DNA of 64,000 nt from Kribbella catacumbae DSM 19601 (lineage in GTDB: Bacteria > Actinomycetota > Actinomycetes > Propionibacteriales > Kribbellaceae): contig NZ_AQUZ01000029.1 in NCBI RefSeq assembly GCF_000372465.1, forward strand, positions 1-64,000. The letters are read 5' to 3'. The position numbers and the translations under genes were made by a program. The notes beneath the pieces are model-generated. The model was given only the letters and a program-made list of their open reading frames with translations, had not been told where the DNA came from and made no database searches. Shown piece by piece: positions 1 to 9,470 of the stretch (position 1 is its first letter; the number at the start of each line of letters is the position of its first letter).

Positions 1-2
1 CG

Positions 3-275
3 GCGGCCGGACCCAACACCACCGGGGCACTGGAGGAGTTCTTCCACCAGCTCGACGAGACCATCGGCGACCGCGCCGCCAAGCTCACCAACAAGGTCCG
101 CACCGACGCCCTGCTGAAGCTCATCGCCGCCCGCCGCAACGGCTGGACCAACCAGACCCGCTGGGCCGAACTGATCCGCGAACACCTCACCCGACACCAC
201 GGCCACGCCCCCCAGCAGCGCCAGCACACCGACCCCAAAGGCGCACCCAGCCTCCGCTCACCATATCCACCCTAA
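3..275 (+). CDS. C-terminal fragment of a possible transposase (cut by window edge)
   Basis: An open frame runs in from the left edge and ends at a TAA at 273-275, giving 90 residues with no start in the window. The visible part is hydrophilic and helical. It begins with a TTGALEEFFHQL stretch, then a conserved-looking segment with NKVRTDALLKLI and NGW, and ends in a basic, proline-rich tail. The pattern recalls C-termini of some actinobacterial transposases, but that is from memory and no catalytic residue is visible. It could be the end of an intact mobile gene to the left or a remnant. Confidence 0.4.
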   Translation, partial: AAGPNTTGALEEFFHQLDETIGDRAAKLTNKVRTDALLKLIAARRNGWTNQTRWAELIREHLTRHHGHAPQQRQHTDPKGAPSLRSPYPP

Positions 276-340
276 GCGACATAGGACAGGTGTTCTACTT
301 GAGGAGTAGGTTGTAGCGGTGTGACGCAGCGGGAGGGCGA

Positions 341-3300
341 GTGGGGTCCCAGCACGTTCGTGAGCGGTCAACGGTCACGAGGAAACCATCGCTCCAATGG
401 GACAACCCGCCGATTCCGTGGTCGGAGTTGGAGCGGAAGTTGTCGGACCGGTCGCCGCCGCCCGCGCCCGCGGACGAGTTGCTGGAGGCCGACGGGGGAG
501 ACGGGCCGGCCTGGTCGCGGCACCGGCCGCCGTACGATCCGGATCCGGCGGACAAACCGCGCGGCCCAGAGGGACCGGTGGTGCCGTACGCCGAGCTGCA
601 CTGCCACTCGTACTACAGCTTTCTCGACGGCGCGTCCTCGCCGGAGCATCTGGTGGAGGAGTCGGTCCGGCTCGGGCTGAACGCGCTCGCCCTGACCGAC
701 CATGACGGGTTCTACGGCGTGGTCCGGATGGCCGAGGCCGCGGAGGAGTACGCCGAGCTGAAGACCGTGTTCGGCGCGGAGCTGTCGCTGGAGCTGACCA
801 AACCGCAGAACGGGATGGCCGATCCGGAGGGCAGCCATCTGCTGGTGCTGGCCGAGCGACAGGAGGGGTACCACCGGCTGGCCGGCGCGATCACCGAGGC
901 GCAGTTGCGCGGCCAGGAGAAGGGCCGCCCGATCTACGACCTGGAGGAGCTCGCCGCGATCGGTGAGGACAACTGGCTGATCCTCACCGGCTGCCGCAAA
1001 GGCCTGGTACGCCGTGCACTCGAGCTGGGCGGTCAAGCGGACGGCCCGGCCGCCGCGGCGCGCGAGCTCGACCGGCTGACCGCGTTGTTCGGCAAGGACC
1101 GGGTGGTGGTCGAGCTGATCGACCATGCTCTGCCGACGGACACCACCCGCAATGCTGTGCTGGCCCGGCTCGCGGCCGACGCGGGCCTCCCGGTGATCGC
1201 CACGAACAACGTCCACTACGCACAGCCCCGACGGCACAAGCTCGCCGCCGCGATCGCCGCCGTACGGGCCCGGCGCAGTCTCGACGCGATGGACGGCTGG
1301 CTGCCACCCGCCGGCACGGCCCACCTGCGGTCGGGGGAGGAGATGCTCGCCAGATTCCACCGGTACGACGGAGCTGTCGCGCGCACCGTCGAGCTCGCCG
1401 ACCAGTTGGAGTTCAGCTTGCGCGCAGCCAAGCCGAGCCTGCCGCATCAGGAGGTGCCACCGGGGTACGACGCGATGAAGTGGCTGAAGAAGCTCTGCGA
1501 GGACGGGGTGCGCAAGCAGTACGCCGACAAACCGAAGTACCGGGCTGAGGCCGAGGCCAGGGTCAAGCGGGAGCTGCAGGTGATCAGCGACCTCAAGTTC
1601 CCGGGGTACTTCCTGATCGTGCGCGACATCGTCATGTTCGCCAAACGCAAGGGGATCCTCTGCCAGGGGCGGGGTTCGGCGGCGAACTCGGTGGTCTGCT
1701 ACGCCCTGGAGATCACCGCGGTCGACCCGGTGCAGTACGACCTGCCCTTCGAGCGCTTCCTGTCCGCGGCGCGTGACGAGGAGCCCGATATCGACGTCGA
1801 CTTCGACTCCGACCGGCGTGAGGAAGTGATCCAGTACGTCTACGGCAAGTACGGCCGGCGCAACGCGGCCCAGGTGGCCAACGTGATCACCTACCGCCCG
1901 AAGCTCGCAGTACGGGACATGGCCAAGGCGCTCGGGTTCAGCACCGGGCAGCAGGATGCGTGGTCCAAGCAGGTGGATGCTTGGGGTGCGGTGCGCAGCA
2001 GCGCCGATCACGACATCCCGCCGCCGGTGGTGGCGCTGGCCGAGGATCTGCTGAAGTTCCCGCGGCACCTCGGCATCCACTCCGGTGGCATGGTGCTGAC
2101 CGACATCCCGGTCGGGCACGTAGTACCGGTCGAGCACGCCCGGATGGAGAACCGGACCGTGCTGCAGTGGGACAAGGACGACTGCGCCTGGATGGGACTG
2201 GTGAAGTTCGACCTACTTGGGCTCGGCATGCTGGCCGCCCTGCAGTACGCGATGGACCTGGTCCGTGAACATCTCGGTGAGAACTGGACGCTGGACACGA
2301 TTCCGAAGGAGGAGCCGGGCGTCTACGACCAGCTCTGCAAGGCGGATTCGGTCGGGGTGTTCCAGGTGGAGAGCCGGGCCCAGATGAGTACGCTGCCACG
2401 GTTGCGGCCGCGCAGCTTCTACGACCTGGCGATCGAGGTGGCGCTGATCCGGCCGGGGCCGATCCAGGGTGGCGCGGTGCATCCGTTCATCCGCCGCAAG
2501 CTGGGGGAGGAGGATGTCACCTACCTGCATCCCGCGCTCGAGCCGGTGCTGAAACGCACTCTGGGTGTGCCGCTGTTCCAGGAGCAGCTGATGCAGATCG
2601 CGATGACGGTCGGTGGCTGCTCCGGCGAGGACGCCGATCTGCTCCGGCGCGCGATGGGCTCCAAACGCGGTGTGGAGAAGATCTCGTCCCTGAAGACCAA
2701 GCTGTACGACGGGATGGCGGCCAACGGCATCACCGGCGACACCGCCGACCAGATCTACGAAAAGATCGAGGCCTTCGCGAACTTCGGCTTCGCCGAGTCC
2801 CACTCGATCAGCTTCGCCCTACTCGTTTACGCCAGCACCTGGCTCCGCCTGCACTACCCAGCCGCCTTCCTCGCCGCCCTCCTCCGAGCCCAGCCCATGG
2901 GCTTCTACTCCCCACAATCCCTGGTCGCCGACGCCCGCCGCCACGGCGTCGAAGTCCTCCGCCCCGACCTGCAAACCTCCAACATCCACGCCACCCTGGA
3001 ACCCCTGCCCACCCCCACCCCGGCTTCTCCTGCTCCCACCCCCACCCCGGCTTCTCCTGCTCCCACCCCCACCCCGGCTTCTCCTGCTCCCGCCGCCTCC
3101 TCCTCTCCGGGGGCGGGGGATGAGCCTGCTCGTTCCGGGGTGTCCGCCGGGAAGATAGTTGCTACTGGCAATGATTCTTGTCTGGTGAAGGAGCAGCCGC
3201 CGATCGGGAAGTTCGATCCGGAGGTGCCGTTCGATCCCGATCTGCACCGGCGGGATGGGCGGCTCGTGGTGCGGCTGGGGCTGGCCGGGGTGAAGTCGGT

Positions 3301-3964
3301 CGGGGTGCCGGCGGCGACCACGATCGTCGAGGAACGCGAGAAGAACGGACCGTACGCCGACATGGCGGATCTGGTTCGCCGGACCGGGCTGACCGCAGTA
3401 CAGGTGGAGGCGCTGGCGACGGCGGGGGCGTTCGACTCGTTCGGGTTGTCGCGACGGCAGGCGCTGTGGAATGCGGGCCGTGCCGCCGAGGAGCGCCCGG
3501 GGCATCTGTCCGGCGTGAGCAGTTCCGGCCCGCCGCCGATGTTGCCAGGGATGACCGGGATGGAGACGACGATGGCCGACCTGTGGGCCACCGGCATCTC
3601 ACCCGACGACCACCCGATCCGGCACATCCGCGCCGCCCTCGACGAGCGCGGCATCCTCCGCGCGAACCAGCTCTCCACCGCCGAGGACGGCACTCGCGTG
3701 TACGTCGGCGGCGTGGTGACCCACCGCCAACGCCCAGCCACCGCGGCGGGCGTCACCTTCCTCAACCTGGAAGACGAAACCGGCATGATCAACGTCGTCT
3801 GCTCGAACGGCGTCTGGAACCACTACCGCCGCATCGCCCGCGAATCCAGCGCGATGATCATCCGCGGCCGCCTCGAACGCTCCTCCGGCGTCACCAACCT
3901 CGTCGCCGACAAGCTAGAACGCCTACCCCTAGCCGCCAAAACCACCTCCCGCGACTTCCGCTGA
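341..3964 (+). CDS. dnaE2: Error-prone DNA polymerase DnaE2
   Basis: This is a C-family DNA polymerase alpha subunit of the DnaE2 type, the catalytic enzyme of damage-induced mutagenic translesion synthesis in actinobacteria. An N-terminal PHP domain begins near residue 80 with HCHSYYSF and TDHDG. The palm carries the catalytic acidic motif PDIDVDFD near residue 483, preceded by GRGSAANS. The fingers, a helix-hairpin-helix region and a C-terminal OB fold (VYVGGVVTHRQRP onward) follow. At 1207 aa it is longer than typical because a low-complexity linker rich in Pro, Ala and Thr separates fingers and HhH region. The GTG at 341 is the furthest upstream start; family similarity begins at about residue 18 (WDNPPIPWSELE), so a later start cannot be excluded. 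The usual partners imuA' and imuB are not adjacent, and I saw no convincing LexA box just upstream. Confidence 0.95.
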   Translation: MGSQHVRERSTVTRKPSLQWDNPPIPWSELERKLSDRSPPPAPADELLEADGGDGPAWSRHRPPYDPDPADKPRGPEGPVVPYAELHCHSYYSFLDGASSPEHLVEESVRLGLNALALTDHDGFYGVVRMAEAAEEYAELKTVFGAELSLELTKPQNGMADPEGSHLLVLAERQEGYHRLAGAITEAQLRGQEKGRPIYDLEELAAIGEDNWLILTGCRKGLVRRALELGGQADGPAAAARELDRLTALFGKDRVVVELIDHALPTDTTRNAVLARLAADAGLPVIATNNVHYAQPRRHKLAAAIAAVRARRSLDAMDGWLPPAGTAHLRSGEEMLARFHRYDGAVARTVELADQLEFSLRAAKPSLPHQEVPPGYDAMKWLKKLCEDGVRKQYADKPKYRAEAEARVKRELQVISDLKFPGYFLIVRDIVMFAKRKGILCQGRGSAANSVVCYALEITAVDPVQYDLPFERFLSAARDEEPDIDVDFDSDRREEVIQYVYGKYGRRNAAQVANVITYRPKLAVRDMAKALGFSTGQQDAWSKQVDAWGAVRSSADHDIPPPVVALAEDLLKFPRHLGIHSGGMVLTDIPVGHVVPVEHARMENRTVLQWDKDDCAWMGLVKFDLLGLGMLAALQYAMDLVREHLGENWTLDTIPKEEPGVYDQLCKADSVGVFQVESRAQMSTLPRLRPRSFYDLAIEVALIRPGPIQGGAVHPFIRRKLGEEDVTYLHPALEPVLKRTLGVPLFQEQLMQIAMTVGGCSGEDADLLRRAMGSKRGVEKISSLKTKLYDGMAANGITGDTADQIYEKIEAFANFGFAESHSISFALLVYASTWLRLHYPAAFLAALLRAQPMGFYSPQSLVADARRHGVEVLRPDLQTSNIHATLEPLPTPTPASPAPTPTPASPAPTPTPASPAPAASSSPGAGDEPARSGVSAGKIVATGNDSCLVKEQPPIGKFDPEVPFDPDLHRRDGRLVVRLGLAGVKSVGVPAATTIVEEREKNGPYADMADLVRRTGLTAVQVEALATAGAFDSFGLSRRQALWNAGRAAEERPGHLSGVSSSGPPPMLPGMTGMETTMADLWATGISPDDHPIRHIRAALDERGILRANQLSTAEDGTRVYVGGVVTHRQRPATAAGVTFLNLEDETGMINVVCSNGVWNHYRRIARESSAMIIRGRLERSSGVTNLVADKLERLPLAAKTTSRDFR
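3008..3088 (+). repeat. Three 27-bp tandem repeats inside dnaE2
   Basis: Three identical 27-bp units start at 3008, 3035 and 3062. Each encodes the nonapeptide PTPTPASPA. They lie in the linker after the HATLEP segment and before the helix-hairpin-helix segment starting VRLGLAGVKSVG. The unit length is a multiple of three, so copy-number change keeps the frame. Confidence 0.9.
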
Positions 3965-4161
3965 CCGCTGGTGTCCGTGGGGATCGGTGGTTGCAGCGCT
4001 GCGGTCAGCGAAGCGCGTCACCTCTGTTCGGGCATCGCCCCCGCCGCACACGATGAGGTAGCCTGCCCCGACCGGAGACTGGACCGGGCGGACGGTCGCT
4101 GGACGGGCAGTCCGCGGGGCCTCTGACCGGCAAGCCCGCAAGACCTGAGAGGGAGTCGACG

Positions 4162-4473
4162 ATGCCGGCCAGCGAGGAGTCACGGAAGCACATCGCGGAG
4201 GCGCTCGGCGGCCGTCCTGGTGCGCCACTGAGCGACGCGGAACGGGTCGAGCACGAGCGCGTGCGGGACCTGATCCAGGCGGTGGCCGCTTGCTACAACA
4301 CGCTCGCCAGCCGGGAGACGGACACCGGGCTGCGGACCGGTCTGGTCGCGAAGCTCTCGTTCCACGACGACGAATTCCGCCGGCGGGAGACGATGTCCGC
4401 CGAGGAGCGCGCCGAGGTGCTGCGCACCTACCCGGACCTGCTGGACCGCCTCCGGGCGGAGATCGGCGAGTGA
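4162..4473 (+). CDS. Putative antitoxin of a zeta-type toxin pair
   Basis: This encodes a 103-aa, highly charged, predicted all-helical protein. It starts at an ATG behind a GAGAGGGAG ribosome-binding site and ends in the GTGA overlap that starts the kinase gene at 4470. A small acidic helical protein translationally coupled upstream of a zeta-like kinase fits the epsilon/zeta antitoxin layout. I see no motif that fixes the function; the assignment rests on size, helical composition and coupling. It could also be an unrelated small partner protein. Confidence 0.6.
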   Translation: MPASEESRKHIAEALGGRPGAPLSDAERVEHERVRDLIQAVAACYNTLASRETDTGLRTGLVAKLSFHDDEFRRRETMSAEERAEVLRTYPDLLDRLRAEIGE

Positions 4474-5513
4474 TCGCCGACGCCGTCCTGACCCCGGCCG
4501 AGGCGGAAGCAGTCGTCGCTCGCCGGCTGGCCCAGATCACGCCGCGGCTACTGCCCGTGCGGGCAGCTGGCGTACGACCCATCCTGGTGCTGATCGGTGG
4601 CCAGCCGGCCGCTGGGAAGTCGACCGTCCAAGAGCTCGTCCAGATCGCCCTCGATGCCGATCGGATCGCGTCGTACGACCGGGACGACGACCCTGCGGCT
4701 CATCCGCGGTACGACGCGATCATGCGCGCGAACGGTGTCCAGGGCAACGATCTCGTCGCCGCCGGCCTCCCGCCGGACCTGCGCGATCGCTGCCTCGACG
4801 AACTGCGCTCGCAGCGGTACGACGTCCTCGCCAGCAGCCCGCTGCAGTCGGAGGCGACGGCCGCGTACTGGGTGGACGGCTTCAGGCCTGCGGGCTATCG
4901 AATCGCGGTCGTCTACATCGCCACCAACGAGGCCAACAGTCTGCTCGGGATGGCCGACCGGTACCAACGAGCGAAGGACACCGTCGGCGTCGGCCGTCTG
5001 CTGGAGCGGGTACTGCACGACCGCCCCTACGCCGGAATGCCGGACGCGGCGCATGCACTGGAGGTTCAGGGGCACGTCGACGACATCTACGTCGTCGATC
5101 GTGACGGCAACGTGCTGTACGAGAACCACCGCGACGACAGTGGTGTCATGCAGCCACCGCACGGTGCCCGGGACATGATCATCGCCGAGCGCAACCGCCC
5201 ACCGACACCGGCCGAACACCAGCGCTTCCTCGCAACCGCCGTCCCACTGCTCGAGCGGGGCCACGAGTTGGAGCCTGCGGTCCACGACCTGGTCCAGCTC
5301 GCGATGGGCAAGCAGAACGAACGGCCCGGGGTCCAGTCGCTGACGCGCGAGGCGACACCCGCGCTTCGCCTCGACCAGCGGCTGGTCGACCTCCAACGGA
5401 TCACCAGCTCCGGGATCGCACCACCGCGCCCGGTCCCATCGCCCGGGTCGGCACAGTCGGCCGGCGGTCACTTGGGAAGGGCGTCGTCGTCGGGAAAATC
5501 GCTGGACCGCTGA
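4470..5513 (+). CDS. Zeta-toxin-family kinase
   Basis: This encodes a 347-aa P-loop kinase of the zeta toxin family. Family members phosphorylate UDP-N-acetylglucosamine and poison peptidoglycan synthesis; some homologues act on other substrates. The Walker A sequence GGQPAAGKST lies near residue 43, followed by a YDRDDDP segment and a conserved SSPLQSEATAAYW stretch, the usual zeta layout. The GTG start at 4470 overlaps the stop of the small upstream gene, so the two are coupled. The C-terminal ~90 residues are a low-complexity extension. Toxicity cannot be judged from sequence; a metabolic kinase role remains possible. Confidence 0.8.
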   Translation: MIADAVLTPAEAEAVVARRLAQITPRLLPVRAAGVRPILVLIGGQPAAGKSTVQELVQIALDADRIASYDRDDDPAAHPRYDAIMRANGVQGNDLVAAGLPPDLRDRCLDELRSQRYDVLASSPLQSEATAAYWVDGFRPAGYRIAVVYIATNEANSLLGMADRYQRAKDTVGVGRLLERVLHDRPYAGMPDAAHALEVQGHVDDIYVVDRDGNVLYENHRDDSGVMQPPHGARDMIIAERNRPPTPAEHQRFLATAVPLLERGHELEPAVHDLVQLAMGKQNERPGVQSLTREATPALRLDQRLVDLQRITSSGIAPPRPVPSPGSAQSAGGHLGRASSSGKSLDR

Positions 5514-5688
5514 GCTGCCCCCGGTTGCCTGGGCGGGATGGACTTCCGTGCACGCACACCTTGGCGGGCAAACGCTTCCACCGGCGTGTCGAGGGGCTGA
5601 AACCGGGTTGTGTATGCATGGCGGTCCGCGGTACCGGGGGATGAACTTCGTCGAGTGCGGGGCGGCAACTGCCGGGCATCGGGGGTGG

Positions 5689-6978
5689 TCAAGACGGCGA
5701 CCCAGGCCGGTGGTCTGGGTTGGGGCTTGTTGTGGTGGTGGGGCGGATGTCGATTGTCGGGGTGGTGGGGGTTCGGCGGCGTAGGGCTGGGGCGATGGTG
5801 TGTACCGCGGCGAACAGGGCTAGCCCGGTCAACGTGCAGGCCGCCCACAGGGTGGTTCGGCCGGCGTGGTCGAGTAAGGCGGTGCCGAGGAGGGGGCCCA
5901 GTACCGCGCCCAGACTCCACGTCGTGGAGGCGATGCCCATGTAGCGGCCGCGTAGGTCGGCCGGCGCGAGGTTGGCGAACGTGGCGCCGAACATGACCGA
6001 GACGCCGATCTGGCCGAGGGTCCACACGATGATCGACCCGGCATGGGCAGCGCCGCTGTGCACGACCGCGCCGAGTCCGCCGCCGATGCCGGCCAGCAGC
6101 ATCGAAACGGCCAGAACCGAGGCAGTGTCGCGACCGTCGAGCAGCCGTACCGCGATAGGTTGGACGGCGACGATCACGATCCCGTTCAGCGCGAGCACTG
6201 CACCATAGGTCCCCGGACCGTGGCCATCGCCGGCCATGACGAGCGGGAGGGTCGAGAACGTCTGCAGGAACATGGCGAAGTAGACGATGTGGATCCCCAC
6301 CATGGCGAGCATCACCGGATCGCGCAGGAGTGCTGGGAGCAGCGCCCGTCGAGTAGTTTCCGGCACAGCCGGACGGGTCTCAGGGACGAAGCGCCACACG
6401 ATCAGTGCCGCGAGGACCGAGGCCGCCGCATTGATCCAGAACAAGATGCCGTATCCCTGCCGGACCAGGATCCCAGCAGCCACCGTCGAGACCGTGAAGC
6501 CAAGATTGGCAGCCCAGAAGAGCACACCAAAGGCACGGAGCCGCTCCTGCGCGGGCAGGTCCGCCACGGCAGCCGACCCCACCGGCCGGAACAGTTCCGC
6601 CATCAGCCCGACACCGACGGCCGACGCGCAGATCGCCGGCATCGTTTCCGCCGAACCGAGCGCGACCAGCGCGAAGGATGTGCCCAGGAACCCGACCAGC
6701 ATGGTGTGGCGTCGACCGATCCAGTCGCCCAGCCAGCCGCCCAACAGTTGCGACCCGATATCTCCGATGCCGACCGCCGCGATCACCGCCCCGGCCGTCG
6801 ACGCCGAGAGTCCCCGGTCCTGGGTCAGATAGAGCACCAGGAACGCCCGCGCCACCCCGCCGGCCCGACTCACGAAATGAGTCGCTGTGAGCGCCCAGAC
6901 CAGATTCGGCAATCGCGCCCGAGGCGGTCGGGGATCGGTCGCTTGCAGGGCGGGTGCCGCTGTGCCATGGGTTGTCAT
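5689..6978 (-). CDS. MFS transporter, drug-efflux type
   Basis: This encodes a 429-aa major facilitator protein with about twelve hydrophobic segments. The cytoplasmic loop motif between TM2 and TM3 reads GGWLGDWIGRRHTM, close to MFS motif A. The fold and length match H+-coupled drug exporters (DHA1-like), acting in the plasma membrane; the substrate is unknown. It is transcribed divergently from a LysR regulator 83 bp away, the usual arrangement of a regulator controlling its efflux pump. The last ~45 residues are a Pro/Thr-rich tail. Confidence 0.85.
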   Translation of the reverse strand: MTTHGTAAPALQATDPRPPRARLPNLVWALTATHFVSRAGGVARAFLVLYLTQDRGLSASTAGAVIAAVGIGDIGSQLLGGWLGDWIGRRHTMLVGFLGTSFALVALGSAETMPAICASAVGVGLMAELFRPVGSAAVADLPAQERLRAFGVLFWAANLGFTVSTVAAGILVRQGYGILFWINAAASVLAALIVWRFVPETRPAVPETTRRALLPALLRDPVMLAMVGIHIVYFAMFLQTFSTLPLVMAGDGHGPGTYGAVLALNGIVIVAVQPIAVRLLDGRDTASVLAVSMLLAGIGGGLGAVVHSGAAHAGSIIVWTLGQIGVSVMFGATFANLAPADLRGRYMGIASTTWSLGAVLGPLLGTALLDHAGRTTLWAACTLTGLALFAAVHTIAPALRRRTPTTPTIDIRPTTTTSPNPDHRPGSPS

Positions 6979-7061
6979 ATCACCGACGCTAGATCCGCAT
7001 TCGCATCGGGAAAAGCGATTGTTTTCGATCGGATCGATCGGTATCGCCTATACTTCGGCAC
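6979..7061. promoter_or_regulatory. Shared promoter/operator between MFS and LysR genes
   Basis: This 83-bp spacer is AT-richer than its surroundings. It holds a dyad-rich stretch (CGATCGGATCGATCG, 7026-7040), a plausible LysR-type operator. A good -10 for the LysR gene, TATACT at 7049-7054, ends 7 bp before its ATG, implying a leaderless transcript. No clear -35 was identified. Confidence 0.55.
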
Positions 7062-7964
7062 ATGGTCGAGGTGGAACTGCGGCACTTGGAGACGATGGTT
7101 GCCATCGTCGAGGAGGGCACGTTCGGGCGAGCGGGCGCGCGCCTGGGCTACACCCAATCGACGATCAGTCAGCAGATCGCCGGGTTGGAGAAGTCCGTCG
7201 GCGGCGCGCTGTTCGAGCGGCCGGGCGGCCCCAGGCCGGTGCGGATCACGCCGCTCGGCGCCGTGGTCCTCGAGCAGGGACGCGAGCTGCTGGCGAAGGC
7301 GGAGGCGCTGACCGTTGCCGTCGAGCGGTTCAAGGCCGGCGGTGGCCGGATCGACATCGGCACGTTCCAGAGCGTCTCCAACGTGATCGTGCCGTCGCTC
7401 ATCCGGCGACTGCGTGACGAGCAGCCCGATTGCGAGATCAGGCTGTCCGACATGCCGGCGGATCCAGAGATCGGCGAGCTGGATCTGCTGTTCAACGACC
7501 GGCCGATCGAGGGCGACGTCGAGCACATCAAGCTGGCCGACGATCCGTACCTGCTGGTGGCGCGACCCGGAGACCTTCCCGACGGCCCGGTATCACTGCA
7601 GCAACTCGATGACGCGCCGATGGTGGGATGCCATCTGACCTGCGACCGGGCGTGGATGGATCAGGCACTCGCCGATGCCGACGTACGGCCGCGGATCGTC
7701 TTCCGCACCCCGGGCAACGAGACGATCCTGGCGATGGTGCGAGCCGGGCTGGGCTGGGCGGTGCTGCCGTGGCTCGCTCTGCACGGATCCGACATTCGCT
7801 CCGACGCGCGGCTCGCAGTCCACAAGCTGCGGCCGGCGCCGACCCGCGGGATCTACCTTCACTGGCCGGCCACATCCTCTCGGTCCCCACTGACCGTGCG
7901 GGCGATCGAGATCGCTGCCGAGATCGCCGCCGAGGTTTCAGCCGACCTGCGGGTCAGCACGTAG
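7062..7964 (+). CDS. LysR-family transcriptional regulator
   Basis: This encodes a 300-aa regulator. The N-terminal winged helix-turn-helix (RHLETMVAIVEEGTFGRAG, then GYTQSTISQQI) is followed by a co-inducer-binding domain from about residue 90. It probably controls the divergent MFS gene and itself. The ATG at 7062 is favoured because a -10 hexamer ends 7 bp upstream, and the protein begins directly with the HTH fold as LysR proteins do. The ligand is unknown. Confidence 0.9.
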   Translation: MVEVELRHLETMVAIVEEGTFGRAGARLGYTQSTISQQIAGLEKSVGGALFERPGGPRPVRITPLGAVVLEQGRELLAKAEALTVAVERFKAGGGRIDIGTFQSVSNVIVPSLIRRLRDEQPDCEIRLSDMPADPEIGELDLLFNDRPIEGDVEHIKLADDPYLLVARPGDLPDGPVSLQQLDDAPMVGCHLTCDRAWMDQALADADVRPRIVFRTPGNETILAMVRAGLGWAVLPWLALHGSDIRSDARLAVHKLRPAPTRGIYLHWPATSSRSPLTVRAIEIAAEIAAEVSADLRVST

Positions 7965-7974
7965 CCTGAGCCGC

Positions 7975-8583
7975 GTGGATGAGCTCCCCGCGCAGGCCAA
8001 GCTCTGGTTGCAGAAGTGGCGTTGGTACCAGCGCAACGCGCTGCCCTGGAATCGTGCGCGGATCCACTGGCACCTGATGCGTCGCGGGGCGTTTGCTCGC
8101 TGGCCGTTGCACGGGAATGTGCTCGAGGCCTTTGAGGACGGGCGGCTCGAGGTTGGCGCGCACACGATGTTCGAGCCGAACGTGTGGATCACGATCGGCG
8201 ACCAGGGCAGGGTGCGGATCGGCGAGGGGACGTTCCTCAACATCGCGGTCATGGTCGCCGCGCACGAGCTCGTCGAGATCGGTTCGCACTGCATGTTCGC
8301 CAACGGCTGCTTCGTGACGGATGCCAACCACCGCTTCGACGACCCCGACCGGCCGGTCCCGTGGCAGGGCTTCGATTCCAAAGGGCCGACCCGGATCGGC
8401 GACAACGTCTGGCTCGGTGCGAACGTCGTCGTCACCAGCGGTGTGACCATCGGCGAGCGCTGCGTGATCGGCGCCAACAGCGTTGTCACGCAAGACATCC
8501 CGCCGTTCTCGATCGCGGCCGGAGCCCCAGCGAAGGTCCTGCGCACCATCACCTACGCGACCGACGGTCCGACCGAGCGTTAG
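7975..8583 (+). CDS. Hexapeptide-repeat acyltransferase
   Basis: This 202-aa protein has a left-handed beta-helix made of hexapeptide repeats (for example IGEGTFLNIAVMV and IGDNVWLGANVVV). The sequence DNVWLGANVVVTSGVTIG and the C-terminal PAKVLR are typical of the maltose/galactoside O-acetyltransferase group. It likely transfers an acyl group from acyl-CoA to a sugar or lipid acceptor in the cytoplasm. An N-terminal ~45-residue extension rich in Trp and Arg precedes the helix. The GTG start lies 10 bp after the LysR stop, so co-transcription is likely. The gene ends convergently against the serine hydrolase pseudogene with a 4-bp overlap. Confidence 0.82.
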   Translation: MDELPAQAKLWLQKWRWYQRNALPWNRARIHWHLMRRGAFARWPLHGNVLEAFEDGRLEVGAHTMFEPNVWITIGDQGRVRIGEGTFLNIAVMVAAHELVEIGSHCMFANGCFVTDANHRFDDPDRPVPWQGFDSKGPTRIGDNVWLGANVVVTSGVTIGERCVIGANSVVTQDIPPFSIAAGAPAKVLRTITYATDGPTER

Positions 8584-9457
8584 GGCCGAGTGGGCAGGTG
8601 GGTGAGGAGTTCCGCCAGGCCGTCGGCGAGTTTGATGAAGCGCGCCAGTTCGGGTCCCGAGCGAGACCGGCGAAAGCCGTGGCGCCGACCCCAGAAAGCG
8701 GTTTGGACAGCGTGAAACTGCGACCGGCGGACGATCTCCAGCGCCCCGAACGGCGTACCGGCGTCTCCTTCGCGTTCAAGTGTGGTCCGAGTGAACGTCT
8801 CGGGGATGGCGATCATCCGAAAAGGCCGGCCAGTAGCTGCTCGGTCAGCCAGTTCGGGCTCGCCGAGCAGTTCGCCAGACAGGAGGGCTGCATAGAAGCG
8901 ATTGAGATCCGCTGCTGTGGACACCAGTTCGCCGGCCGCCCAGGCTGTCGACGGGTTCAGCTGAGCGAGGTCCACCAGCTCACCGTCGACTGACAGGTAG
9001 CTGTGCACGTGCGGCTCTGGCAGAGTCACCTCGTCGCCCGGCAGCAGCGTGCGCTCCAGCGCGATCGGCTGCAGGATCCGGGTGCGCACCGCTTCGGCGT
9101 ACGGGTGTCCTGTGATCGTCTCGATCAGGAGGCCGAGGGCGATGTAGTTGGTGTTCGAGTAGGACCAGGAGCTGCCGGGGTCGAACAGCCGTGGCTTGAC
9201 TCAGGCACTTCTGGCAACCAGCGGGTGACCGGCTCGTCCAGTTGCAGCAAGCCCTCACTCACCAACTGCAGTACGACGACCGCCGTGAAAGTCTTGGTGA
9301 TACTGCCTGCTCTGAACCAGCTCTCCGGGTCTACCGGCTGCCCCAGGTGCAGCTCAGCTCGACCGCTCGATCCGACCCATCTCTCGTCGCCTGCTCGGTA
9401 GTGCAACAGGACTCCGGTCGCTCCGCCGTCCACCAACGAGTCTAGGAACTTCTGCAT
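8580..9457 (-). pseudogene. Decayed serine hydrolase (class C beta-lactamase family)
   Basis: The N-terminal frame (ATG at 9457) carries the SxxK motif SITKT and runs to about 9200. Family similarity then continues in another frame, where LFDPGSSWSYSNTNY contains the YxN motif, through to the stop at 8580. The total span of 878 bp is not a multiple of three. About 30-40 residues usually found between the two parts, including the LLxHTSG segment, are missing. An internal deletion that also shifted the frame explains this best. A sequencing error alone would not remove the conserved segment. Confidence 0.8.
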
Positions 9458-9470
9458 GGCGGACAGTTCA

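Noticed and set aside
276..340. SOS box in front of dnaE2
   Set aside because: A few partial half-sites occur, but no convincing spaced palindrome was found.
368..2137. 589-aa minus-strand open frame across dnaE2
   Set aside because: Shadow of dnaE2, with repetitive Arg/Val/Asp-rich content.
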